Positions 1 to 5,756 of a DNA stretch of 10,547 bases are shown here, in pieces. Both the position numbers and the translations under genes were made by a program. The stretch's first letter is position 1; every line of letters starts with the position of its first letter. Origin of the DNA: Woeseiaceae bacterium (GTDB lineage Bacteria; Pseudomonadota; Gammaproteobacteria; Steroidobacterales; Woeseiaceae); NCBI GenBank assembly GCA_022866645.1, contig JALHUQ010000169.1:1-10547 (forward strand), read 5' to 3'. Under the pieces are notes generated by a model. The model worked only from the letters and a program-made list of their open reading frames with translations. It searched no databases and had not been told where the DNA came from.

Positions 1-648
1 GAATTCAAGTTCCAGCGCCCCTATGGCAGTTACGTCATGGAAAACGTGCTTTTCAAGATTTCCTATCCTGCGGAATTCCACTCGCAGACCGCAGTCGAAG
101 CGGGCATGACGTTGCATCCGCAGGTGAAGAGCCGCATCGATGAGATCGAGAAAGTCGTCATCGAAACGCAGGAAGCCGGCGTTCGCATCATCGACAAGAC
201 AGGTCCGCTCGATAACCCGGCCGATCGCGATCACTGCATCCAGTATATGGTTGCCGTGCCTCTTATCTTCGGACGCCTGACGGCTGCCGACTATGAGGAC
301 AATGTCGCCAGCGATCCGCGAATTGATGAACTGCGCGAGAAGATGGAAGTCAGAGAGAACGAACAGTACACAAAAGACTACTTCGATCCGGCCTTGCGCT
401 ACATCGGCAACTCGGTACAGGTATTCTTCAAGGACGGCACCAGTACCGAGTGCGTCGCGGTTGATTTCCCTATCGGTCATCGTGAACGACGTGCGGAGGG
501 CATTCCGGTTCTAAAGCGAAAGTTCGTCGATAGCGTGTCACCAAAACTGGCGGCCAAACAATGGGATAAGCTCAATGCACTGTGTATGGATCAAGAGAAG
601 CTCGCCGCAACAGCGGTTGATGATTTCATGGCGCTGCTGGTCGCGTAG
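1..648 (+). CDS. prpD: 2-methylcitrate dehydratase, C-terminal part (5' truncated by window)
   Basis: PrpD dehydrates 2-methylcitrate to 2-methyl-cis-aconitate in the cytoplasmic methylcitrate cycle that consumes propionyl-CoA. The frame is open from base 1, so the ATG at 37 is internal and not the start; 215 residues are present, against about 483 for the full E. coli enzyme. Recalled E. coli PrpD matches closely along the whole piece: FQRPYGSYVMENVLFKIS near residues 4-21, PAEFHSQTAVEAG at 23-35, NPADRDHCIQY at 72-82, FGRLTAADYEDN at 90-101, and a PIGH-type motif before the C-terminus. No frameshift is seen and the stop is TAG at 646-648. The gene lies 39 bp upstream of rsmG on the same strand, a position usually held by mnmG. 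Any other prp genes would be upstream of the window. The family call is secure; the separation from the related MmgE proteins rests on the strong PrpD-like match. Confidence 0.95.
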   Translation, partial: EFKFQRPYGSYVMENVLFKISYPAEFHSQTAVEAGMTLHPQVKSRIDEIEKVVIETQEAGVRIIDKTGPLDNPADRDHCIQYMVAVPLIFGRLTAADYEDNVASDPRIDELREKMEVRENEQYTKDYFDPALRYIGNSVQVFFKDGTSTECVAVDFPIGHRERRAEGIPVLKRKFVDSVSPKLAAKQWDKLNALCMDQEKLAATAVDDFMALLVA

Positions 649-680
649 GGCTAACGTTCTGTTCATTCAACAGCATCTGG

Positions 681-694
681 TTGACGATTGACGA
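681..694 (+). repeat. Tandem heptamer TTGACGA x2 across the rsmG start
   Basis: TTGACGA occurs twice back to back (681-687 and 688-694). The start codon of rsmG is the TTG of the second copy. The first copy contains TGA (682-684), in frame with rsmG and two codons upstream of the start, so it fixes the 5' limit of the gene. Two copies are too few to claim a contingency locus, but the duplication shapes the start region. Confidence 0.7.
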
Positions 695-1311
695 CAGGAA
701 TAAAAGCGGCCCTGAAGAGTCTCGGACTGTCCTTCCCCGACGGTACTGCGGAAAAGCTCGGTACACTGATCGACGAGCTCGACAGGTGGAATCGCAAAGT
801 TAATCTGACCGCGATCCGCGATCGCAACGACATGATTACCTCACACCTGCTCGACAGCCTGGTTGTGGCGCCCTTGCTCGAGGGCGAGAGTGTTCTCGAC
901 GTCGGCACGGGCCCCGGTTTTCCGGGGCTGCCGCTCGCGATTGTTCAGCCGGAACGCCAGTTCACATTGCTCGACAGCAATTTGAAGAAGATCATGTTCG
1001 TCCAGCACGCGGCGGGATTACTTGGTTTGGACAACGTTTCAGCCCAGAGAGCCCGGGGGGAGGACTATGCACCCGGCCATGGCTTTGATACCGTGATTGC
1101 CCGGGCGCTGGCAGCATTGCCGCGACTCGTGGAGATTGCCGGGCACCACGTAGGAGAGGACGGGGTGTTTATAGCGATGAAAGGTCGCTATCCGGGAGAA
1201 GAACTCGAACAGTTAGAAAAACTGGAATCACCGTGGAGTCACACAGTAACGGAGCTTGATGTGCCGGGCCTTGAGAGGGGATCGCGGCACGCCGTGTTGT
1301 TGAGACGTTAG
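688..1311 (+). CDS. rsmG: 16S rRNA (guanine(527)-N7)-methyltransferase RsmG (GidB)
   Basis: RsmG uses S-adenosylmethionine to methylate N7 of G527 in 16S rRNA on the small ribosomal subunit; in several bacteria its loss gives low-level streptomycin resistance. The 207 residues equal the E. coli length. The Rossmann-type methyltransferase fold shows its SAM-binding glycine loop DVGTGPGFPG at residues 71-80, preceded by WNRKVNLT at 34-41 and followed by FTLLDS at 92-97, ARA at 138-140 and MKG at 164-166. The start is TTG at 688: an in-frame TGA at 682-684 rules out anything longer, and the next ATG codon (residue 49) would remove conserved sequence. No clear Shine-Dalgarno sequence precedes it. 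Only 22 bp separate it from parA, so the two are probably cotranscribed. I see no promoter in the 39 bp after prpD. Confidence 0.96.
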   Translation: MTTGIKAALKSLGLSFPDGTAEKLGTLIDELDRWNRKVNLTAIRDRNDMITSHLLDSLVVAPLLEGESVLDVGTGPGFPGLPLAIVQPERQFTLLDSNLKKIMFVQHAAGLLGLDNVSAQRARGEDYAPGHGFDTVIARALAALPRLVEIAGHHVGEDGVFIAMKGRYPGEELEQLEKLESPWSHTVTELDVPGLERGSRHAVLLRR

Positions 1312-1333
1312 AGACTTAGGTAAGCAGGATCCA

Positions 1334-2119
1334 ATGACGCGAATCATAGCCGTAGCAAACCAGAAAGGCGGGGTCGGAAAAACTACGACCTGCGTCAATC
1401 TGGCGGCATCGTTGGCGGCGACGCAGCGACGTGTACTGCTGGTCGACATGGATCCGCAGGGCAACGCGACCATGGGCTGCGGCATCAACAAGATGGAGGT
1501 CGAGAACTCGGCCTGTGAGGTTTTGTTGGGCGAGGCGACGGCGGCCGATACAATCATCTCAGCCCCTCAGGGCGGCTTTGCCGTTCTTCCGGGCAACGAG
1601 GACCTGACGCTGGCCGAAGTTAAACTGCTGCAGGAAATCGGTCGCGAGATGAAACTCAAAAAGGCTCTGAGCCCTGTCGTTGGCCTTTATGACTTTATTT
1701 TGATCGACTGCCCACCCTCGATGAGCATGTTGACGGTCAACGCACTGACGGCGGCCGACGGCGTTCTGATTCCAATGCAGTGCGAGTATTACGCGCTCGA
1801 GGGACTAAGTTCATTGTTGCGCACCATTGAAAAAATTCGCGATTCTGTCAATCCGAAACTCGAGATGTACGGTATTTTGCGTACCATGTTCGACCCGCGC
1901 ATCAATCTTTCAAACGAAGTATCAATGCAGCTCATCGAACATTTCGATAGAAAAGTATTCCGCACCGTGGTGCCACGCAACGTTCGTCTGGCCGAGGCGC
2001 CGAGTTTCGGTTTGCCGGTGTTGCTGCACGATCGCGCGTCGCGCGGTGCTATCGCCTATCTGGCACTGGCCGGCGAAGTCCTGCGACGTGAAGACGATCG
2101 CATGGCAGAGGCCGTGTAG
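1334..2119 (+). CDS. parA: Chromosome partitioning ATPase ParA (Soj)
   Basis: ParA is a deviant-Walker ATPase of the MinD/ParA family. In its ATP-bound dimer form it binds DNA non-specifically over the nucleoid, and ParB-parS complexes stimulate its ATPase so that origin regions move apart. The 261 residues are typical for chromosomal Soj/ParA without an N-terminal helix-turn-helix. Visible motifs are the deviant Walker A KGGVGKTT at 11-18 with signature lysine K11, the A' motif DMDPQGN at 38-44 with D40, Walker B ILIDCPPS at 122-129 with D125, and the C-terminal block VPRNVRLAEAPSFG at 213-226. The ATG at 1334 follows an AGGA at 1326-1329, spacing four bases. The parB start is 9 bp after the stop, which indicates one operon. 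The pairing with parB and the position near atp mark this as the chromosomal rather than a plasmid system. Confidence 0.97.
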   Translation: MTRIIAVANQKGGVGKTTTCVNLAASLAATQRRVLLVDMDPQGNATMGCGINKMEVENSACEVLLGEATAADTIISAPQGGFAVLPGNEDLTLAEVKLLQEIGREMKLKKALSPVVGLYDFILIDCPPSMSMLTVNALTAADGVLIPMQCEYYALEGLSSLLRTIEKIRDSVNPKLEMYGILRTMFDPRINLSNEVSMQLIEHFDRKVFRTVVPRNVRLAEAPSFGLPVLLHDRASRGAIAYLALAGEVLRREDDRMAEAV

Positions 2120-2128
2120 GAACAAACA

Positions 2129-3019
2129 ATGTCACCGAAGAAAAGACTAGGCCGCGGCCTTGACGCACTGCTGAGCAAACCGATGGTCGCCGTTTCAAGG
2201 CCCGACTCGACGCAGGTCAGTAACGAAGGATTCAAGAACATTCCGGTAGAACACCTGCAGCGCGGTCAATATCAGCCGCGCGTCGATATGCGGCAGGATT
2301 CGCTTGAAGAGCTGGCCGAGTCCATCAAGGCGCAAGGGGTCGTTCAGCCCATCGTTGCACGACCCATCAGCAAGAAGGACGGCGTGCAGCGCTACGAGAT
2401 TATCGCAGGCGAACGCCGCTGGCGGGCAGCGCAAATGGCAGGGCTTGCTGATATTCCGGCCGTTGTTCGTGATGTACCGGACGAGTCGGCCATTGCGATG
2501 TCTCTCATCGAGAACATTCAGCGCGAAAATCTGAATCCGCTTGAGGAGGCACGAGCACTCGATCGCTTGATACGCGAGTTTGATCTCACGCATGCTGAGG
2601 CGGCAAAAGCGGTAGGCCGATCCCGCGCCTCCGTCAGTAATCTGCTTCGGCTGCAGGACCTGTCCGACAAGGTGAAACCATTGCTGGAGGAGCGACAGCT
2701 GGAAATGGGACACGCTCGTGCATTGCTGGCGATTTCAAATCCCGTGCAGCAGCTGGATGCTGCGCGCCAGATTATTAAGAAGAGCCTGTCGGTTCGCGAA
2801 ACCGAAAAACTCATCAGACGTATCCTGGGTGGTCCGGCCGCAACGCCCGCGAAGAAAACGCACGCCCAGAACGCGGACATTCGACGTCTCGAAATAGAAA
2901 TCTCAGAAAAACTCGGCGCGAAGGTCAGCGTTGATCATACTGCCAAGGGTGCCGGTCAGAGTGTCATCAAGTACAACAGCCTCGATGAGCTCGACGGCAT
3001 ACTGAAACACATCCGCTAA
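2129..3019 (+). CDS. parB: Chromosome partitioning protein ParB (Spo0J), CTP-dependent parS clamp
   Basis: ParB binds parS sites near the origin, uses CTP to close into a sliding clamp, spreads on DNA and activates ParA. The 296 residues contain, in order, the basic N-terminal ParA-contacting segment KKRLGRGLDALL at 4-15, the ParB/Srx nucleotide-binding domain (about 36-135) with GERRWRA at 94-100 and ENIQREN at 128-134, a central helix-turn-helix (about 151-178, LTHAEAAKAVGRSRASVSN), and a C-terminal dimerisation domain from about residue 250. A flexible Ala/Lys-rich linker lies near 235-247. The Shine-Dalgarno TAGGA overlaps the parA stop codon, which suggests translational coupling. The end is only 5 bp from the convergent EAL gene, leaving no intergenic room for a terminator. 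I found no convincing parS site in the window. Confidence 0.97.
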   Translation: MSPKKRLGRGLDALLSKPMVAVSRPDSTQVSNEGFKNIPVEHLQRGQYQPRVDMRQDSLEELAESIKAQGVVQPIVARPISKKDGVQRYEIIAGERRWRAAQMAGLADIPAVVRDVPDESAIAMSLIENIQRENLNPLEEARALDRLIREFDLTHAEAAKAVGRSRASVSNLLRLQDLSDKVKPLLEERQLEMGHARALLAISNPVQQLDAARQIIKKSLSVRETEKLIRRILGGPAATPAKKTHAQNADIRRLEIEISEKLGAKVSVDHTAKGAGQSVIKYNSLDELDGILKHIR

Positions 3020-3024
3020 TCGCT

Positions 3025-4221
3025 CTATGCAACTTCCTCGGTCGCCGCGGCGTCTTTGGCGGAATAGACGCGCCGGATAATGCTCGGAATGACCGCCTCC
3101 GATATCAGGAAGCCCTGCATCTTGTCGCACTCGATCGTTTTCAGAAACTCAAACGTATCCCGATCCTCGACGCCCTCGGCACAGACGGACATGCCGAGAT
3201 TATGTGCAAGCCCGGTAACCGCAGCTAACACGGCCAGAGCGATTCGATCTTTCTGCGCATGCCGCAGCGCGGATGCGTGGATCTTGATTTCATCGAACGG
3301 CATTCTCTCAAACGTACTAAGTGACGAGGACGCCACCCGAAAATCGTCGAGACAAATTCGGAAACCCTTTTTGCGCAGGGACTTAAGCATCTGCACATGG
3401 GGCGCGTCGGGATTGGTGAGGTCCTGCTCAATCACCTCAAAAGTAAATCTCGCGCATTCCAGCCCGGCTTTCTTAACAATCGCCGCATAATTCTCTGCCA
3501 GCATCGGATCGCCGAGTTGGCTGGAGGCGAGGTTGATGCATGAATTCAGCTGTATGCCGCTCTCCTGCCAGGCGACCAGCTGCCGCGTGGCATCGTGAAG
3601 TACGTACTCGCTGAGCTTGCCCATCAGACCAAAGGCCTCTGTTTCCGGCAGAAACTCCAGCGGCCCCATGAGTCCGTGTTCGGGGTGATTCCAGCGCAGC
3701 AGCGCTTCGGCTTCGCGCGTTAGCCACTCGGTGCCGGCGGTGCGCTCAACTTTCGGCTGATAACGCAGCACAAATTGCCGATGCTCGAGAGCATTTTCGA
3801 CATCCTGACGCGAAACCCGGAGCATGCGACGGCGACAACGTCGCGCCGAGCCGCTCAGCCGATCAAAAGTGAAATCCTTGCCGACCCATTCGATGTTGTC
3901 AAAGTTCGAAAGTTGATCGACGAGCTCCGCCTGTTTGCTGCTGCGCAGCGACGCCCGGTCTGCCGCGACGATGACGGCGAATGAAACGCGGTCCTTGGCG
4001 GCCTTCAGCGCGTGAATAGTATCCTCGCGCACATCGAATTCGGTTAATAGCACGATGCGTCGTGATTGGCCCGTCAGCAGCGCAGCGAAAGTTGAGGTTT
4101 TCGCGAAAAAACTCAGCGTGAAGCTCATTTCCCGGACGACGTCACTCAACGCCTGATTCGAGCGAATAGTTTCACTTGCAATTAATAACATCAGGGACGC
4201 GACCTCGTGGATATCGGTCAT
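3025..4221 (-). CDS. EAL-domain protein with N-terminal pseudoreceiver-like region (putative c-di-GMP phosphodiesterase)
   Basis: EAL domains hydrolyse cyclic di-GMP to pGpG, or act as c-di-GMP-binding sensors when degenerate. This 398-residue protein has its EAL domain at about 138-390. All residues normally required for catalysis are visible: E172 (EAL), N230, E262, D292-D293, K313, E349 (in AEGVE) and Q369 (in QGF). However, the loop-6 consensus DFGTGYSS reads DFRVASSS at 293-300 and KID reads KIH, which may weaken metal binding or dimerisation. Residues about 33-130 follow the strand-helix pattern of a receiver domain, with a KDF resembling the final KPF, but IVLLTEFD has no aspartate at the expected phosphorylation site. 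No membrane segment or GGDEF domain is present. The ATG at 4221 is limited by an in-frame TAA just upstream; ATG at 4191 (residue 11), with GAGG before it, is an alternative. It is convergent with parB and divergent from atp. Activity is undecided. Confidence 0.88.
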   Translation of the reverse strand: MTDIHEVASLMLLIASETIRSNQALSDVVREMSFTLSFFAKTSTFAALLTGQSRRIVLLTEFDVREDTIHALKAAKDRVSFAVIVAADRASLRSSKQAELVDQLSNFDNIEWVGKDFTFDRLSGSARRCRRRMLRVSRQDVENALEHRQFVLRYQPKVERTAGTEWLTREAEALLRWNHPEHGLMGPLEFLPETEAFGLMGKLSEYVLHDATRQLVAWQESGIQLNSCINLASSQLGDPMLAENYAAIVKKAGLECARFTFEVIEQDLTNPDAPHVQMLKSLRKKGFRICLDDFRVASSSLSTFERMPFDEIKIHASALRHAQKDRIALAVLAAVTGLAHNLGMSVCAEGVEDRDTFEFLKTIECDKMQGFLISEAVIPSIIRRVYSAKDAAATEEVA

Positions 4222-4285
4222 TTATACCCGTTCCGCCGGGCCTCCAATGTGTTCCGCGTCGCAATGCGGGGAATTCGCGGGAACC

Positions 4286-4320
4286 CCTTAAAATCTGCGG
4301 AGTTGTGTCCTTAAAAGGAC
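4286..4320. promoter_or_regulatory. Repeat/palindrome cluster upstream of atp promoter (possible operator or UP element)
   Basis: CCTTAAAA occurs twice in the same orientation (4286-4293 and 4309-4316), 23 bp apart, about two helical turns. The second copy sits inside an inverted repeat with six-base arms GTCCTT and AAGGAC separated by AA (4307-4320). The cluster ends 20 bp before the -35 box of the atp promoter and lies in the region shared with the divergent EAL gene. This could be an operator or an AT-rich upstream element; no known regulator motif was recognised, and the function is inferred from position only. Confidence 0.4.
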
Positions 4321-4340
4321 GCCAAAAACCGGTCTTTGTG

Positions 4341-4369
4341 TTGCCATGCTTAGGGCCTGCCCCTATAAT
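4341..4369 (+). promoter_or_regulatory. Sigma-70 promoter of the atp operon
   Basis: The -35 box TTGCCA (4341-4346) matches five of six consensus bases, the spacer is 17 bp, and the -10 box TATAAT (4364-4369) is perfect. Transcription should start near 4375-4377, giving a leader of about 95 bases before atpI. The bases after the -10 (GCGCACG) form a GC-rich discriminator like those of rRNA P1 promoters, which suggests, by inference, sensitivity to ppGpp and growth rate. It points only into the atp genes and is the best promoter seen in the window. Confidence 0.88.
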
Positions 4370-4421
4370 GCGCACGCTCAGCAAGGCCCGCCTGGACAAA
4401 AACCACACGCGCCACCCACCA

Positions 4422-4458
4422 CCGGTACTGCCGTTGGAAGTGGCGTTTTTAGTGCCGG
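4422..4458 (+). promoter_or_regulatory. Possible leader hairpin overlapping the atpI ribosome binding site
   Basis: CCGGTACT (4422-4429) can pair with AGTGCCGG (4451-4458) in RNA, giving eight pairs with one G-U, and GCC at 4430-4432 can add inner pairs with GGC at 4442-4444. The 3' arm overlaps the first bases of the Shine-Dalgarno GGAGG (4457-4461), nine bases before the atpI ATG. The fold would partly hide the ribosome binding site. No thermodynamic calculation was made, and the hairpin lacks the T-run that would make it a terminator. Confidence 0.4.
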
Positions 4459-4470
4459 AGGCATAGAGAA

Positions 4471-4863
4471 ATGGACCTCACTATTCCCCGGGTATTGATG
4501 TGGCAGTTTTTGACCGGCATGGCCTTGGCCGCGGTTCTCTGGGGCGTTTTTGACGGGGTGGTCGGCTACTCGGCGGTGCTGGGAAGTCTGATCTGCCTGA
4601 TCCCGAACGCTTTTTTGGCGCTAAGGCTGGTGGTACCGCGCAGGGATCCGGGCGCAGCGGCTCTGATCAATGCAGCCTGGATAGGCGAAATAGGAAAACT
4701 GGCGTTGACCGTGCTGTTTTTCACACTGGTGTTTACGTTGGTCAGGCCGCTCTCGGCAGCGGCGCTTTTTGCAGGATTTATTGCGACGCAGCTCGTGACC
4801 CTGTCGGGGTTGTTGATGCGTAGCGAACAAGAAATGGATACGAGAAACAGCAATGGCAGCTGA
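4471..4863 (+). CDS. atpI: ATP synthase protein I (AtpI), c-ring assembly factor
   Basis: AtpI is a small inner-membrane protein that is not part of the finished enzyme but helps c-ring assembly or stability. The 130 residues (126 in E. coli) contain four hydrophobic segments at about 8-28, 33-54, 74-92 and 95-116, a basic loop near 53-58 and the family-typical GEIGK at 72-76 at the head of the third helix, followed by a polar C-terminal tail. Sequence conservation of AtpI is low, so the call rests on length, topology, GEIGK and position as the first gene before atpB. The ATG at 4471 has GGAGG at 4457-4461, spacing nine bases. The stop lies inside the atpB coding region (11-bp overlap), so translation is likely coupled. 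Confidence 0.92.
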   Translation: MDLTIPRVLMWQFLTGMALAAVLWGVFDGVVGYSAVLGSLICLIPNAFLALRLVVPRRDPGAAALINAAWIGEIGKLALTVLFFTLVFTLVRPLSAAALFAGFIATQLVTLSGLLMRSEQEMDTRNSNGS

Positions 4864-5701
4864 AAGCGGGCACGGCCCACTCACTTCTGACGCATACATC
4901 CAACATCATTTGCAAAACCTGCAGGTCTGCAAGGCCGAGTCGGGTGAGTGGGTGTGGAATCATTGTTCCGGAAACTTCTGGGCAGTGAATGTTGACTCCA
5001 TGTTCTGGTCAGTGCTGTTAGGCCTGATCTTTGTGCTCATGTTTCGTGGCACCGCCAAGAAAACCTCAGCGGACAAGCCGGGCAGGATGCAAGCCTTCGT
5101 CGAGATTGTTGTTGAATTGGTGAACGGCAGTGTCAAGGACACTTTTCATGGCAAGAGCCGCCTGATAGCGCCGCTCGCGTTGACGATCTTCGTCTGGGTC
5201 TTCCTGATGAATCTCATGGATCTGGTGCCGGTGGACTGGATACCGATGGCAGCTGGCGCTGCGGGCGTACCGTTTATGAAGGTCGTACCGACGACCGACG
5301 TCAACGTGACCTTCGGCATGTCAATCGCCGTATTCTTTCTGATTATTTTTTACACCATCAGGAACAAGGGCGTCATCGGCTTCATTAAAGAGCTGACCCT
5401 GCATCCGATTGCACCGTCATTCAAAGGGCCCGCGATTATTGCCGCGCCTCTGATTATCGCGTTCAATTTCATTCTGGAGTCCGTGTCGCTACTGGCGAAG
5501 CCCCTCTCATTGTCGTTGCGCCTGTTTGGCAACATGTTTGCCGGTGAGCTGATCTTCATTTTGATAGCGCTTCTGGGTATCTGGCAGTTGCCGCTGCACT
5601 TTGGTTGGGCCGTTTTTCACGTCCTGATTGTGACCTTGCAGGCCTTTATTTTCATGATGCTGACCATAGTGTATTTAAGCTTGGCGTCGGAATCGCATTA
5701 A
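4853..5701 (+). CDS. atpB: F1Fo ATP synthase subunit a
   Basis: Subunit a forms the two proton half-channels against the c-ring in the inner membrane. The 282 residues (271 in E. coli) keep the essential arginine R223 within LRLFGNM (E. coli R210), and E232, H256 and Q263, which correspond to E. coli E219, H245 and Q252. GKSRLIAPLALTIFVWVF at 100-117 and LMNLMDL at 118-124 match E. coli nearly exactly. Five membrane segments are visible, including the long helix around R223 and the last one at about 248-277. Compared with E. coli there are about ten extra, mostly hydrophobic residues between TLHP (181-185) and LESVSLL (208-214). The ATG at 4853 lies within the end of atpI and has only a weak purine-rich upstream sequence (GAGA at 4842-4845), consistent with coupling to atpI. 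Confidence 0.98.
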   Translation: MAAESGHGPLTSDAYIQHHLQNLQVCKAESGEWVWNHCSGNFWAVNVDSMFWSVLLGLIFVLMFRGTAKKTSADKPGRMQAFVEIVVELVNGSVKDTFHGKSRLIAPLALTIFVWVFLMNLMDLVPVDWIPMAAGAAGVPFMKVVPTTDVNVTFGMSIAVFFLIIFYTIRNKGVIGFIKELTLHPIAPSFKGPAIIAAPLIIAFNFILESVSLLAKPLSLSLRLFGNMFAGELIFILIALLGIWQLPLHFGWAVFHVLIVTLQAFIFMMLTIVYLSLASESH

Positions 5702-5745
5702 TCGATTTATATTTTGTATTCAACAAGTTAGAACTGATCCTCTGT

Positions 5746-5750
5746 AGGAG
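5746..5750 (+). promoter_or_regulatory. Strong ribosome binding site deciding the atpE start
   Basis: AGGAG lies six bases before ATG at 5757 and only three bases before an in-frame TTG at 5754, so the ATG is the better start. Upstream (5703-5730) the intergenic RNA is rich in A and T and appears unstructured, recalling the U-rich translational enhancer known before E. coli atpE. This fits the need for many more c subunits than other Fo subunits. Confidence 0.75.
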
Positions 5751-5756
5751 ATTTTG

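Noticed and set aside
659..673. LexA-like box CTGT...ACAG before rsmG
   Set aside because: The gap between CTGT and ACAG is seven bases, not the eight needed for the gammaproteobacterial LexA box, and rsmG is not an SOS gene.
600..690. Promoter for rsmG-parAB in the prpD-rsmG junction
   Set aside because: TTGATG at 617 and TAACGT at 652 are 29 bp apart; no acceptable -35/-10 pair was found.
2195..2713. 172-codon minus-strand open frame opposite parB
   Set aside because: It is fully covered by parB with intact ParB motifs; no domain or ribosome binding site is visible.
3080..3490. 136-codon plus-strand open frame opposite the EAL gene
   Set aside because: It is a shadow of conserved EAL motifs on the other strand, with serine/arginine-rich low-information sequence.
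4169..4184. parS-like sequence AGTTTCACTTGCAATT
   Set aside because: Only about 11 of 16 bases match the parS consensus TGTTTCACGTGAAACA, the right half-site is poor, and it lies within the coding start of the EAL gene.
4250..4290. Terminator-like inverted repeats (TTCCGC...GCGGGGAA, GGGG...CCCC) upstream of atp
   Set aside because: The stems are short or bulged and no T-run follows on either strand.
4176..4466. 96-codon plus-strand open frame across the atp leader
   Set aside because: It starts within the EAL gene on the opposite strand, runs through the promoter, has no ribosome binding site and no recognisable protein features.
5681..5713. Internal promoter before atpE (TTGGCG ... TATATT)
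   Set aside because: The spacer is 21 bp, too long for sigma-70, and the AT-rich stretch is better explained as a translation-enhancing leader.
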